Part shown: piece by piece, positions 47,150 to 56,539 of the stretch
How positions within the stretch are numbered: position 1 is the first letter of the stretch
Layout of the letters: each line of letters starts with the position of its first letter
Assembly: GCA_034521755.1 (NCBI GenBank)
Contig: JAXHMB010000003.1
Span: 744,001 to 808,000, forward strand
DNA: 64,000 bases
DNA from: JAXHMB01 sp034521755
Lineage (GTDB): Bacteria; Bacteroidota; Rhodothermia; Balneolales; Balneolaceae
Reading direction: 5' to 3'
Translations under genes and position numbers: made by a program
The notes under the pieces: model-generated
The model's input: the letters and a program-made list of their open reading frames with translations, nothing else
What the model was told of the DNA's origin: nothing
The model's database searches: none

Positions 47150-47176
47150 GTCATTTCAAACCGAAGTTCGGAATGC
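47150..47176. repeat. Hairpin between convergent ABC1 kinase and hflC genes
   Basis: CATTTCAAAC-CGAA-GTTCGGAATG forms a 10-base stem with two G-T pairs. It could act as a weak bidirectional terminator or be a dispersed repeat. Confidence 0.45.
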
Positions 47177-47191
47177 CCCTTAGTACAAAGC

Positions 47192-48139
47192 CTAATTATC
47201 CATCGCATTCAAGTACTTGTAAAAGTCACTGTTTGTCGAAAGAATTATAGAGGTCTGCTTATCAAAGACATTTTGATAAGCTTCCATCGATCGAATAAAA
47301 CTATATAAGCTTCGTGAAGAGCTGGACTGATCGTAAGCATTGGCATAAATATTAGCTGCTTGGGCATCTGCTTCGCCCTTTATTACCTGAGCCCTTCTAA
47401 AAGCCTCTGACTGAATGGACTTCAGCTCGCGTTCTTTCTCACCGTTGATGCGCGCCGCCTCACCCTGACCTTCAGACCGAAATTTATCAGCAATACGATT
47501 CCGTTCACTGATCATGCGATCATATACCGTCTGGCGAACATCTTCTACATAGTTGATGCGTTTGAAACGGAAATCGAGGATAGCTAAACCTAAATCCTTG
47601 GCCCGCTCGTTAGCAAGCTTCTGAATTTCTATTTGGATAGAATCACGGCCTACTGAAATATTTTCCAGTGAATCTTCAACTATCTCTATGGTGGTGGCAT
47701 CTGCATTGGGAGCGCGATTGGTGGACCGCACTACCTCTACCAAATCATGCGATGCAATAGCATTTCGGGTTTCTCCATCCAGAATGTCATCCAGCCGAGA
47801 CTGCGCGCCGCGTTCATCACGCAACCGCTTAAAGAACTGTAACGGATCGGTAATTTGCCAGCGGGCATAGGTATCTACAAAGATGAATTTTTTATCTCGT
47901 GTAGGAACCTGATTACGGTCGCCATCCCATTCGAGATAGCGCTTGTCAAAGTAGTTGGCTTTTTGAATAAATGGGGTTTTAAATTTCATGCCCGGCTCGG
48001 TAATGGCTTCGCCAACAGGATCACCAAACTGAGTAATGATGACCTGCTCGGTCTCATCAACAATGTAAAATCCATCGAGAGCGACAAGAGCTGCGATTCC
48101 AATAAGTACAAGTAAAAATAATCCTTTAAAGTTTTTCAT
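47192..48139 (-). CDS. hflC: Protease modulator HflC
   Basis: A 315-residue SPFH/band-7 protein with one N-terminal membrane segment (about 5-22) and a large periplasmic part. VDETEQVIITQFGDPVGEAI opens the band-7 domain, and RISYVEDVRQ-like text (KRINYVEDVRQTVYDRMISERNRIA) marks the coiled-coil C-terminal half. HflC forms a cage with HflK around FtsH and controls membrane protein turnover. It is 14 bases downstream of hflK. No ftsH is present here. Confidence 0.94.
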   Translation of the reverse strand: MKNFKGLFLLVLIGIAALVALDGFYIVDETEQVIITQFGDPVGEAITEPGMKFKTPFIQKANYFDKRYLEWDGDRNQVPTRDKKFIFVDTYARWQITDPLQFFKRLRDERGAQSRLDDILDGETRNAIASHDLVEVVRSTNRAPNADATTIEIVEDSLENISVGRDSIQIEIQKLANERAKDLGLAILDFRFKRINYVEDVRQTVYDRMISERNRIADKFRSEGQGEAARINGEKERELKSIQSEAFRRAQVIKGEADAQAANIYANAYDQSSSSRSLYSFIRSMEAYQNVFDKQTSIILSTNSDFYKYLNAMDN

Positions 48140-48153
48140 TGTGTAGTTCTCTC

Positions 48154-49167
48154 TTAATTATCGTTTGATGATTGCTTATTCGAGTTGATAACCTTGGCAC
48201 CATCCAACTGCATTTGCAGTAATGGAAGCACACTATTACCATTTTGATCGGTTACAATCTTGTTACCGATCCTTGGCAGGATATCTTCTAATGTTTCAAG
48301 ATAGATACGCTGCTTGGTAACTTCGGGCGCCTTCAGGTATTCCTGGTATAGGTCATTGAACCGTGAGGCATCACCTCTTGCTCTGTTTACACGATCAAGC
48401 GCATAACCTTCTGCTTTTTGAATGGTTTCCTGTGCTTGACCTCGTGCGCGGGGAATTACTTTGTTATAAGCAGATTTTGCCTCGTTGATCAAGGTCTCCC
48501 GCTGCTGTTGGGCTTCGTTCACCGCATTGAAAGAGGGCTTTACAGGATCAGGCGGGTTGATATCCTGCAATACAACCTGCTCAATAGTAATTCCTGTTTC
48601 ATACTCATTGCAAATCTTTTGTATGATACGTTCTGCTTCGGCAGCCACTTCAGCACGTCCAACAGTGAGTACCTCATTTACGGTACGGTCACCCACAATC
48701 TGCCGCATAGCTGCCTCCGAAATATCGCGCAGGGTTTGCTCAGCATTGCGTACTTTAAAAAGAAATTTATATGGATCCGTGATTCTATACTGAACTACCC
48801 ATTCTACATCGGCAAGATTAAGATCACCGGTAAGCATTAGGGATTCATCCGTATAACCGGCCTTGGCATAGCTGGAACGAACGCCAGAACTTGTAGTGCG
48901 GTATCCAAACTCTTGCTTGAGCTGACGCTGCACAGGTACGTAACGTACATCTTCAACAAATGGGATTTTAAAATTCAGCCCCGGATTAGCTGTTCGTGTG
49001 TATTTACCAAATTGTGTAATAATGCCGACTTCTTCTGGTTGAACGGTAAAGAACGATGAGAATGCCACAACAATGACAAGTATACCAACAATAATATACC
49101 GTAAATTGCTACTGAACTTCTTGAATTGTGGTGGCACTTCCATATTCGGGAAGTTTGTATCAGCCAT
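48154..49167 (-). CDS. hflK: FtsH protease activity modulator HflK
   Basis: A 337-residue band-7 protein with one membrane helix (about 24-43, IIVGILVIVVAFSSFFTV). The domain begins VQPEEVGIITQFGKYTR, and the typical ITDPYKFLFKVRNAEQTLRD and EAQQQRETLINEAKSAYNKVIPRARG sequences follow. First gene of the hflK-hflC operon on the minus strand. Confidence 0.95.
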   Translation of the reverse strand: MADTNFPNMEVPPQFKKFSSNLRYIIVGILVIVVAFSSFFTVQPEEVGIITQFGKYTRTANPGLNFKIPFVEDVRYVPVQRQLKQEFGYRTTSSGVRSSYAKAGYTDESLMLTGDLNLADVEWVVQYRITDPYKFLFKVRNAEQTLRDISEAAMRQIVGDRTVNEVLTVGRAEVAAEAERIIQKICNEYETGITIEQVVLQDINPPDPVKPSFNAVNEAQQQRETLINEAKSAYNKVIPRARGQAQETIQKAEGYALDRVNRARGDASRFNDLYQEYLKAPEVTKQRIYLETLEDILPRIGNKIVTDQNGNSVLPLLQMQLDGAKVINSNKQSSNDN

Positions 49168-49298
49168 AAGTATTTAGAATTAGATTTGAATTGATGTAAT
49201 TTTGCCCGTAAATATATGAAATATTAGCCCCGAGTTATATTAAAGCTTACGGACAGGCTTTATTATTGTTACTTAAGATTCAATGTTGCAATACAAAG

Positions 49299-49334
49299 AA
49301 AAAGCCGACAGCTAAACAGCCATCGGCTTTTGGA
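49299..49334 (-). terminator. Terminator of the bacilliredoxin gene
   Basis: On the minus strand AAAAGCCGATGGCTG ... CAGCTGTCGGCTTTTT folds into a stem ending in a T run, 20 bases after the stop codon. Confidence 0.82.
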
Positions 49335-49353
49335 ATTAACGTATTGCACTTTT

Positions 49354-49803
49354 TTAAGCCGTTTCTTCTTCGCCGTCAAAAGCTTCAAATACCATGGTTA
49401 GATCTTTTGCGATCTCATCTTTTGTGCGGCCTTCAATACGGTGACGTGGAATCATTGCTTTGATTTCACCGTCTTTAAAATACGCAAATGCCGGTGAAGA
49501 AGGAGGATATTCGCTAAAATAGTCACGTGCGTGAGCCGTAGCTTCTTTATCCTGTCCGGCAAAAACAGTTACCATATGATCTGGTTTGTGTTCACCTTCA
49601 TTCAGGGCAATCTTTAACCCGGGACGTGCATTCCCTGCCGCACAGCCACACACAGAATTGATGACCATCAGCATGGTTCCGTCATTATATTCGTTCATTG
49701 CACGATCTACATCATCAGGAGTTTTCAGTTCTTCCACACCAAGATCTGTAAGTTCTTTTCGCATCCATGAAGTATCAGGGCCTACGCCAAATCCAAATTG
49801 CAT
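49354..49803 (-). CDS. BrxA/BrxB family bacilliredoxin (DUF1094)
   Basis: A 149-residue thioredoxin-fold protein. The active site CGC lies in INSVCGCAAGNARPG, and the family phrases HMVTVFAGQDKEATAHAR and SPAFAYFKDGEI are present. Known members remove bacillithiol from S-bacillithiolated proteins. Presence suggests that this organism makes bacillithiol, in line with the FCB group, although no synthesis gene is in view. Own terminator downstream. Confidence 0.94.
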   Translation of the reverse strand: MQFGFGVGPDTSWMRKELTDLGVEELKTPDDVDRAMNEYNDGTMLMVINSVCGCAAGNARPGLKIALNEGEHKPDHMVTVFAGQDKEATAHARDYFSEYPPSSPAFAYFKDGEIKAMIPRHRIEGRTKDEIAKDLTMVFEAFDGEEETA

Positions 49804-49880
49804 AACAGTTAAGTCTTAGTTCAATTTTAAGTTGTTTAAATATAACGGTTTTATATGAAGCTTTGAAGTACCACAATAAA

Positions 49881-49913
49881 GAAAGAGGCACTCATAGAAG
49901 AGCGCCTCTTTAA
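49881..49913 (-). terminator. Terminator of the superoxide dismutase gene
   Basis: On the minus strand AAAGAGGCGCTCTTC ... GAGTGCCTCTTTCTTT forms a hairpin with one mismatch, 19 bases beyond the stop. Confidence 0.82.
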
Positions 49914-49931
49914 AAGATAAACGGATACTAA

Positions 49932-50540
49932 TTAAGCAGCATCATTGTAATTTTCATTCACCTGATCCCAATTTACCAGGTTCCAGAACGCTTCAACATA
50001 ATCGCCGCGTCTGTTCTGATAGTTGAGATAGTAGGCATGCTCCCAAACGTCAAGGCCCATAATAGGTGTAAGACCGTCCATAAGCGGGCTGTCTTGATTT
50101 GCTGTTGAAAGTACTTCCAGGTCACCGCTGTCATTTACGCACAGCCACGCCCATCCAGAACCAAATTGACCGGTTGCAGCATTATTGAAGGCTTTTTTGA
50201 GTCCGGAAAGTCCACCAAATGTATCATTGATGGCATCAGCTACATCACCCGTTGGTTCTCCACCACCATTTGGTGAGAGAATGGTCCAGAACAGATTGTG
50301 GTTGGCATAACCACCGCCGCTGTTAATTACAGCCTGACGCTTGTCTTCAGGCACTTCATCAATTCTTTGCAATACTTCTTCTACTGATAAATCTGCAAAA
50401 GGATGACCTTCGAGTGCAGCATTTAGTTTATTTGTATATCCCTGATGATGTTTACCATGGTGAATTCTCATCGTTTGTTCATCGATATGAGGTTCAAGTG
50501 CATCATAGTCATATGGTAAATCAGGTAGTGTAAAAGCCAT
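49932..50540 (-). CDS. sodA: Fe/Mn superoxide dismutase
   Basis: A 202-residue cytosolic enzyme dismuting superoxide. Metal ligands are visible: His in MRIHHGKHHQGY, His in GYANHNLFW, and Asp and His in LDVWEHAYYLNYQNRR. FGSGWAWL and the GGGEPTG stretch fit the family; Fe against Mn cannot be settled by eye, so the sodA/sodB symbol is provisional. It belongs with OxyR, thioredoxin and bacilliredoxin to a redox-defence set, though not in one operon. Confidence 0.95.
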   Translation of the reverse strand: MAFTLPDLPYDYDALEPHIDEQTMRIHHGKHHQGYTNKLNAALEGHPFADLSVEEVLQRIDEVPEDKRQAVINSGGGYANHNLFWTILSPNGGGEPTGDVADAINDTFGGLSGLKKAFNNAATGQFGSGWAWLCVNDSGDLEVLSTANQDSPLMDGLTPIMGLDVWEHAYYLNYQNRRGDYVEAFWNLVNWDQVNENYNDAA

Positions 50541-50787
50541 AACAGTAATTATTTGGTTTTAAAATTTGTGAAAAGTCTGTTGAAAATATCTATAAATTAT
50601 TCTTGTTCAACAACTTAAAGTCGTTTTATATCCGTAGTATTGTAATCAAATATGGATGAAATATCGTTCCAAAAATTATTGCACCATCTATTTAATCTTT
50701 TCATAAATCATTAATGAAGAAATCCTTATAAAATTCTGCTATTTTGTGGTCAGTATAATTCAAAATTAGAATAACCGGTTGCTTACT

Positions 50788-52245
50788 ATGGCCCAAGATT
50801 ATGACGTAATTATTATTGGAAGCGGACCCGCAGGCTTTTCGTGTGCAATGCAAAGTGCGAAGTTTGACAAAAAAGCGCTGGTTGTTGAATCCGACGAAAA
50901 GTACTTGGGTGGTACCTGGATAAATACAGGCACCGTTCCCAGTAAAGCTCTTCGGCAAGCTGCCAAAACGATCCTTGAATTCAAAAGGCAGTTTGGCGAC
51001 GATGGCGAAAAGGCCTACGACCGGTTTCGCATGATCGATTTATTGCAATACAAAGATCAAATCCTGGAAAAAGAAAACCGCAAGGCCAAGGATGATCTTA
51101 TCAAAAATAAAGTAGATGTGGCCCGCGGCACCGGTAAGATAGCAGATGCACACACAGTAGAAGTAGCAACTCACTTTGGAACTACAGAAACCTATACTGC
51201 AGATTACATTCTTCTTTGTACCGGAAGTAGCCCGGTAAAGCCCAAGAATTTTGAGCTTGACCATAACAGAGTGTTAGACTATGAATCGATTTTAAATATC
51301 ACCCACATTCCCCGCCGGCTGGTAATTGTCGGTGCCGGGGTTAATGCTATGGAATATGCTACAACCTTTGCAGCACTGGGTACCAGGGTTACCGTACTAA
51401 CCGACAGAAAAGACTATTTTACTTTTTTAGATACTGAAATTAAGGAGCATCTGGATAAGATTTTAAAAGAAAAAGACATTGGTGTAATAACCGATGTAAA
51501 TGTTGAGTCCGTGAAAGATGCTTCCCTGAGAACAACAACCGAAGTTCACTTTCGTCAAAATTCAGGTGACAAGCGTTTACAGGTAATAGAAACCGAACAT
51601 GTCTTGTATATGGGAGGAAGAAAGCCCAATACAAAAAAACTTGGACTTAAAAAGGCGGGAGTTGAAACAGATGATAAAGAGTTCATCATTATAGATGATT
51701 CTTTCAAAACCAATATAGACAGTATTTATGCCGCCGGTGATGTAGCAGGATTCCCCAGGTCAGCTTCAGCTTCATTTTCACAGGGACGACTTGCTGCCTG
51801 TAACATGTTTGGTATTCCGGCACTTGACGTACCCGATCAAATTCCCTACGGCATCTACACTATGCCTGAAATATCAAATATTGGGATAACTGAGCAAGAT
51901 GCAACAGCTATGGGATTGGATGTGACCATTGGACGTGCCTTTTTTAAGAATAATGCAAAAGCAGACATGGCCAATCATCCGGAGGGGCTGCTTAAGCTTG
52001 TCTTCAGTACCGATACCCTCAAACTGCTGGGTGTACATATCATTGGTGATCAGGCAACAAATCTCATTCATCTTGGACAGTCCGTAATGTCACTCGATGG
52101 AGATGTACGCTACTTTATTCAACATGTGATGAATTATCCTACCCTAACAGAAGCTTACAAAATTGCCGCCTTTAATGGGGTCAACCGAGTCTATAAAGCA
52201 GGCGTAAAGTATAAGAATATTCTTAAAGACAAAGAGAAAGAGTAG
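50788..52245 (+). CDS. sthA: Soluble pyridine nucleotide transhydrogenase (SthA-like flavoprotein)
   Basis: A 485-residue FAD-dependent pyridine nucleotide-disulfide oxidoreductase family member. The FAD motif GSGPAGFSCAM and the NAD motif VIVGAGVNAMEYATTFAALG are intact. The redox-active CxxxxC of dihydrolipoamide dehydrogenases is replaced by GGTWINTGTVPSKAL (Thr at both Cys positions), as in SthA, which shuttles reducing equivalents between NADPH and NAD. The C-terminal dimer domain is complete. The open frame extends to a TTG at 50779, but ATG 50788 directly precedes the FAD fold. A 240-base gap separates it from sod. Confidence 0.9.
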   Translation: MAQDYDVIIIGSGPAGFSCAMQSAKFDKKALVVESDEKYLGGTWINTGTVPSKALRQAAKTILEFKRQFGDDGEKAYDRFRMIDLLQYKDQILEKENRKAKDDLIKNKVDVARGTGKIADAHTVEVATHFGTTETYTADYILLCTGSSPVKPKNFELDHNRVLDYESILNITHIPRRLVIVGAGVNAMEYATTFAALGTRVTVLTDRKDYFTFLDTEIKEHLDKILKEKDIGVITDVNVESVKDASLRTTTEVHFRQNSGDKRLQVIETEHVLYMGGRKPNTKKLGLKKAGVETDDKEFIIIDDSFKTNIDSIYAAGDVAGFPRSASASFSQGRLAACNMFGIPALDVPDQIPYGIYTMPEISNIGITEQDATAMGLDVTIGRAFFKNNAKADMANHPEGLLKLVFSTDTLKLLGVHIIGDQATNLIHLGQSVMSLDGDVRYFIQHVMNYPTLTEAYKIAAFNGVNRVYKAGVKYKNILKDKEKE

Positions 52246-52249
52246 CAAG

Positions 52250-52960
52250 CTATACGTAATGAATAGCCATGGTTAAACCTTCGGAATCTTCGGGGGGATC
52301 TTCAGGAAGTGTTAGCATGGTACTGTCAAGACTTTTTTTTGCGTAAAGAGCAAGCACCATTGCATCCACAATATCATCCTCATCAACCTGGTTGCGGCGA
52401 TACTCTTCTTTTATATCACGGAAAAAATCATCAGCATACTTGCTTTGCTTTTTGAGCAGCCCTAGCCGGTGACGCAATCCTTTTTTTGTGGCTTTTTTCT
52501 GAAGGATAGAGCTCCCGCCATTCAGTTTTTGAAATAGCAGCTCAGGATGACTCTCAAAGACTTTTTCTTTTAGCTCATCATCAGAAGTCAACAGTTGGTC
52601 AACTATTTTAATATTTGGCATAATGTTCCATGCCTGGATAGATATTTTCTTATCTGTTATTTCATAGCTGGTCATGGAAGCTTCGGCATAAGTTGGAGCA
52701 TGCAAAGCGGGACGAATAGGCGGGTTGAATACGCTTGCCTGATAATTCGGGCCCAACTGATCTCTCAGTTTTTCATCACACTCACGCACATACTTCTCGT
52801 CTTCCAAGCCAATAGGCACATCAATAAAAATGCGGTCAAATTTTTCCAAAAACTCTTTAAATTCCTCATTAGATTCCAACAACCAATAGCCTGCACCTTC
52901 TTCATCCAGACTGATAGCAATCCAGCCGGCTCTGCAACCGTCAATACCTAATGTCTTCAA
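52250..52960 (-). CDS. DUF429 domain protein
   Basis: A 236-residue protein beginning KTLGIDGCRAGWIAISLD, the DUF429 signature, predicted to have an RNase H-like fold with acidic residues. FIDVPIGLEDEKYVRECDEK and VDAMVLALYAKK carry further conserved Asp. Biochemical role unknown. It lies 14 bases downstream of aspS on the same strand, so it is likely cotranscribed, and convergent with sthA. Confidence 0.9.
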   Translation of the reverse strand: MKTLGIDGCRAGWIAISLDEEGAGYWLLESNEEFKEFLEKFDRIFIDVPIGLEDEKYVRECDEKLRDQLGPNYQASVFNPPIRPALHAPTYAEASMTSYEITDKKISIQAWNIMPNIKIVDQLLTSDDELKEKVFESHPELLFQKLNGGSSILQKKATKKGLRHRLGLLKKQSKYADDFFRDIKEEYRRNQVDEDDIVDAMVLALYAKKSLDSTMLTLPEDPPEDSEGLTMAIHYV

Positions 52961-52974
52961 AAGCTTATCCTCTG

Positions 52975-54756
52975 TTAATTTTTTTCGATGTTATCTTTCA
53001 GCTGAATATGCAGCTCGTCAAGCTGCTCTTGACCCACCGTATCCGGACTATTGTCCATGGTGCTTTGAGCTTTTTGATTCTTTGGAAAAGCAATCACATC
53101 ACGCAAGCTGGTTCCGCCAGCCAAAATCATAATAATACGATCAACACCTAATGCAATACCTCCATGCGGCGGTGCTCCATACTTGAATGCTTCAAGCAAG
53201 AAGCCAAATCGTTCTTCAGCCTCTTCTTCATCAATGCCTAACAACCCAAACATCTGCTGCTGTAGTTCCCTGTTATGAATTCTTATTGATCCTCCGCCAA
53301 TTTCATAGCCATTTAAAACAAGGTCATAGGCCCGGGACCGAACTGCTGCAGGATCAGATTTCATCTTATCAATGTCTTCGGGATTAGGTGAAGTGAACGG
53401 ATGATGTAAGGCATAGTAGCGCTCATCTTCTTCGTCCCACTCAACCAATGGAAAATCTGTAACCCAGAGAAAGTTAAATGCACTTTCATCAATAAGCTCC
53501 AATTTTTTACCCATCATCAAACGCAGCGTGCCTGTCTGTTTGTACACCTCGGGAGACGGGCCGGCAAGAATAAGGACCAAATCTCCCATTTGAGCTCCGG
53601 CCTCTTTAATCATTGTATCAATTGTTTCTTCTTTCAAAAACTTTTCAACGCTGCATTTTATCCCATCCTCCTCATTAAGCTTGATGTAAATAAGGCCTGC
53701 AGCCCCTGTTTTTTCTTTGACTTCATCCGTTAAACGGTCAATAGCACCACGACCCATATCTCCTTGCCCTTGAACAGTAATACCCAACACCGCGCCGCCA
53801 TCCTTCATTGTACCGGAAAAAATTTTAAAATCAGAATTTTTAACAATCTCCGAAAAATCTGCGATTTCCATTCCAAAGCGAGTGTCAGGCTTGTCCGAGC
53901 CGTATCTTTTTATAGCCTCATCATAAGTCATGCGCGGAAACGGGGCTTCTACCTCAGCATTTACGGTATCGTTCAGCAACTTGGTCATCAGGCCTTCGGT
54001 CATACCAATAACATCATCTTCATCCACAAAAGACTGTTCTACATCAATCTGGGTAAACTCAGGTTGACGGTCAGCACGCAGATCTTCATCACGGAAACAT
54101 TTTACAATCTGAAAATATCGATCAAAACCCGAAACCATAAGCAGTTGCTTGTAGGTCTGCGGACTTTGTGGAAGTGCAAAAAACTTACCTGGATTTACCC
54201 GGCTGGGTACCAAATAATCGCGTGCTCCTTCAGGCGTACTTTTCATAAGTACGGGCGTCTCCACTTCTACAAAATCATGGTTATGATAATATTCTCTAAT
54301 AGACTGATACGCATCAGAGCGAAGCATCATTTTACGCTGGATATTCGACCTACGAAGGTCCAGATAACGGTACTTAAGCCGTACTTCTTCACCCGTTGTA
54401 ATGTCATCTTTAATCTCAAACGGGGTTGTTTCTGCCTCCGAATAAATAACTAGTTCATTGGCTGCGACTTCAATAGCGCCGGTAGACATTTCGGGATTGA
54501 TATTTTCTTCACTTCGATCTTTTACTTCACCCCTTATGCCAATCACAAACTCTGTCCGAAGCTGTTCAGCTTTACTGTGAAGATTTTCATCAGCCTCATT
54601 AAAAACAACCTGGGTTATCCCGTATCGATCTCTGAGATCAATAAAGATTAGTCCGCCCAGGTCACGACGTGATGCTACCCATCCATTTAGTACCACTTCT
54701 TCGCCGGAGTGTTCGGGCGCTAGTTCACCACAAGTATGTGTTCGCTTCATCAACAT
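52975..54756 (-). CDS. aspS: Aspartate-tRNA ligase
   Basis: A 593-residue bacterial-type class II synthetase. The N-terminal OB anticodon-binding domain (LNGWVASRRDLGGLIFIDLRD) is followed by class II motif 2 (FRDEDLRADRQPEFTQID), the bacterial GAD insertion domain in the middle and motif 3 (GIALGVDRIIMILAG). The start is either ATG 54756 (MLMKR) or two codons later. Whether it discriminates tRNA-Asn cannot be judged by eye. First gene of a pair with the DUF429 gene. Confidence 0.96.
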   Translation of the reverse strand: MLMKRTHTCGELAPEHSGEEVVLNGWVASRRDLGGLIFIDLRDRYGITQVVFNEADENLHSKAEQLRTEFVIGIRGEVKDRSEENINPEMSTGAIEVAANELVIYSEAETTPFEIKDDITTGEEVRLKYRYLDLRRSNIQRKMMLRSDAYQSIREYYHNHDFVEVETPVLMKSTPEGARDYLVPSRVNPGKFFALPQSPQTYKQLLMVSGFDRYFQIVKCFRDEDLRADRQPEFTQIDVEQSFVDEDDVIGMTEGLMTKLLNDTVNAEVEAPFPRMTYDEAIKRYGSDKPDTRFGMEIADFSEIVKNSDFKIFSGTMKDGGAVLGITVQGQGDMGRGAIDRLTDEVKEKTGAAGLIYIKLNEEDGIKCSVEKFLKEETIDTMIKEAGAQMGDLVLILAGPSPEVYKQTGTLRLMMGKKLELIDESAFNFLWVTDFPLVEWDEEDERYYALHHPFTSPNPEDIDKMKSDPAAVRSRAYDLVLNGYEIGGGSIRIHNRELQQQMFGLLGIDEEEAEERFGFLLEAFKYGAPPHGGIALGVDRIIMILAGGTSLRDVIAFPKNQKAQSTMDNSPDTVGQEQLDELHIQLKDNIEKN

Positions 54757-54849
54757 AAATCTAAAATCCTTTGCTATGATTTTGTTCTTTTAAAAGCTTG
54801 AAAATAAGTATAATGTAAACCAATCGCTTACTGTATCTAAAAGAATATA

Positions 54850-55281
54850 ATGTTCATTAATCTGTTTCTGATAAATCTTGCATCAAGCCTGGCATTAACG
54901 GGATTAATATGGTTTGTGCAGGTTGTGCACTATCCCTCCTTTTTAAAAGTAAACAGTGAAAATTTTCAGCCTTTTCATTCCTTTCATGTCTTCCGCACCG
55001 GGCTTGTGGTTATTCCCTTCATGCTGGCCGAACTTATTTCGTCGATAATATTAAGCTTGGGCAATTTTCCGCTGGGATATATTCATCAAGTCGGTTTGGG
55101 CTTGGTTATATTAATCTGGCTTTCCACTTTTGCTATCCAGGCACAAGCACACAGAAAAATCAATTCTGATGCCAACACTATAGAACTCTCAAAACTGGTA
55201 AAAACCAATTGGTTGCGTACTATTTTGTGGTCATTAAAGGCCCTTATAACGCTATACGGGTTGAATTTGATGCTTCAATAG
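54850..55281 (+). CDS. Hypothetical membrane protein
   Basis: Unrecognised family. The 143 residues hold four hydrophobic segments (about 3-25, 53-72, 77-97, 122-141). Conserved-looking features are WFVQVVHYPSFLKV and FRTGLVVIPFMLAEL. Divergent from aspS; upstream of an orphan response regulator, with a gap of 103 bases. Confidence 0.65.
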   Translation: MFINLFLINLASSLALTGLIWFVQVVHYPSFLKVNSENFQPFHSFHVFRTGLVVIPFMLAELISSIILSLGNFPLGYIHQVGLGLVILIWLSTFAIQAQAHRKINSDANTIELSKLVKTNWLRTILWSLKALITLYGLNLMLQ

Positions 55282-55384
55282 CAATTAATAAATTCCCTTA
55301 TTACATTAGTTATTCATCTTACAGATAGTCCTAGGAAGATCATCTTTAGTTGACTTCTCATACCGGGCAATTAAGGGGCAACCC

Positions 55385-56032
55385 ATGGATACAATAAAAG
55401 TTCTTATAGCTGACGATCACGAAATTCTTCGATATGGCATAAGTACGTATCTCGCGTCAGCTGAAAACATTGAAGTAGTGGGCGAAGCATCTGCAGGTGA
55501 TGAGTGCATTGAGCTCTTCAAAGAAACGGATCCCGATGTTTGCGTCCTGGACATCAGCATGCCGGGCAAAGGCGGTGTTGAAATTACCAAAGCTATTCGT
55601 GCTATTGACCCCAAAGTAAAAGTGATGATTTTTTCCATGCATATTGACAAAGAAATTCTTGGCAAAGTGCTGGAAGTCGGTATTGATGGATATTTATTAA
55701 AGAACACCGAAAAAGCGGACCTTCTGCATGGTATTGAGTCTATTGCCAAAGGACAACAAGTATTCAGCGATCCCATTTCACGCATGATCACACAATCATT
55801 TCTCGAAAAAGATCAACATTCCACAGAACCGGGATCTGTTAACATTACCAAGCGAGAGCTGGAAATCTTACAGTTAATCGTTGAAGGGTTGACCAGCCAG
55901 GAAATTGCTGAAAAACTATTTATTAGTCCTCGTACGGTTGATACCCACCGCGGCAATCTTATGCAGAAGCTGGAAATCAGCAATGCAGCGGGACTCGTTC
56001 GCTATGCTTTGGAAAATGATTTAGCTTCTTAA
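55385..56032 (+). CDS. NarL/FixJ family response regulator
   Basis: A 215-residue two-component output protein. The receiver domain (1-120) has the acidic pocket ADDHE at 9-13, phosphoacceptor D56 in VCVLDISMPG, and the switch residues in IFSMH and LLKN. The LuxR-type helix-turn-helix (about 150-212) contains ELEILQLIVEGLTSQEIAEK and SPRTVDTHRGNLMQKL. No histidine kinase gene is adjacent, so its partner is elsewhere. A strong terminator follows. Confidence 0.93.
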   Translation: MDTIKVLIADDHEILRYGISTYLASAENIEVVGEASAGDECIELFKETDPDVCVLDISMPGKGGVEITKAIRAIDPKVKVMIFSMHIDKEILGKVLEVGIDGYLLKNTEKADLLHGIESIAKGQQVFSDPISRMITQSFLEKDQHSTEPGSVNITKRELEILQLIVEGLTSQEIAEKLFISPRTVDTHRGNLMQKLEISNAAGLVRYALENDLAS

Positions 56033-56159
56033 ATCTCCAATCATTCATATCTACGTAATTTTACGTAGACAAAATACCGATTTCTCTCTATTGAACTATA
56101 TCCGGCTACAACCTATGTTAGTAGTGCAAATGGGGTAATAGCCGTCTGTAGATGATATT

Positions 56160-56200
56160 TAGCAACCCGTCCTTGATTGGAGGGTTGCTAATTTTTTTTT
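56160..56200 (+). terminator. Rho-independent terminator of the response regulator gene
   Basis: AGCAACCC-N13-GGGTTGCT followed by TAATTTTTTTTT, 128 bases after the stop codon. Confidence 0.9.
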
Positions 56201-56212
56201 ATAGCAACTCTT

Positions 56213-56257
56213 TAAACAGAAAAAGCCATACATAAGCTGTATGGCTTTTTCTGTTTG
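56213..56257 (-). terminator. Terminator downstream of the tRNA gene
   Basis: A perfect 18-base stem (AAACAGAAAAAGCCATAC with its reverse complement) and 7-base loop. On the minus strand it lies directly 3' of the tRNA and ends in a T-rich arm. Confidence 0.82.
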
Positions 56258-56331
56258 TACCGTGGGGCGGAATCGAACCGCCGACCTCCGGGTTATGAAT
56301 CCGACGCTCTCACCAACTGAGCTACCACGGC
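56258..56331 (-). tRNA. tRNA with CAU anticodon (tRNA-Met, elongator-like)
   Basis: On the minus strand the cloverleaf reads GCCGTGG (acceptor), GCTCAGTTGGTGAGAGC (D arm), a 7-base loop TTCATAA with anticodon CAT, GGCGG-TTCGATT-CCGCC (T arm) and CCACGGT (acceptor return). The anticodon stem has one A-C mismatch next to the loop, and CCA is not encoded. The CAU anticodon fits elongator Met. Ile2 cannot be fully excluded without scoring identity elements; an initiator is unlikely, since the acceptor end 1-72 pair is not mispaired C-A. Confidence 0.88.
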
Positions 56332-56539
56332 ATGTAATTCAAAGGTTGGCAAATATAAGACTTTTATATTAAAACTTTAAGAATTTTTTACTGCCAAATA
56401 TCAATAGACATAGTTGATATCTATGTTTTTATGCTCCATTCTTTGAACTGTAAAACCACCAAAACTAATTTTTGAGGCTCCTTTTATTCGCCTTATTTTT
56501 AGTCTTTAAAATTTAGCTTTAAATCTCTATTTCAGACTC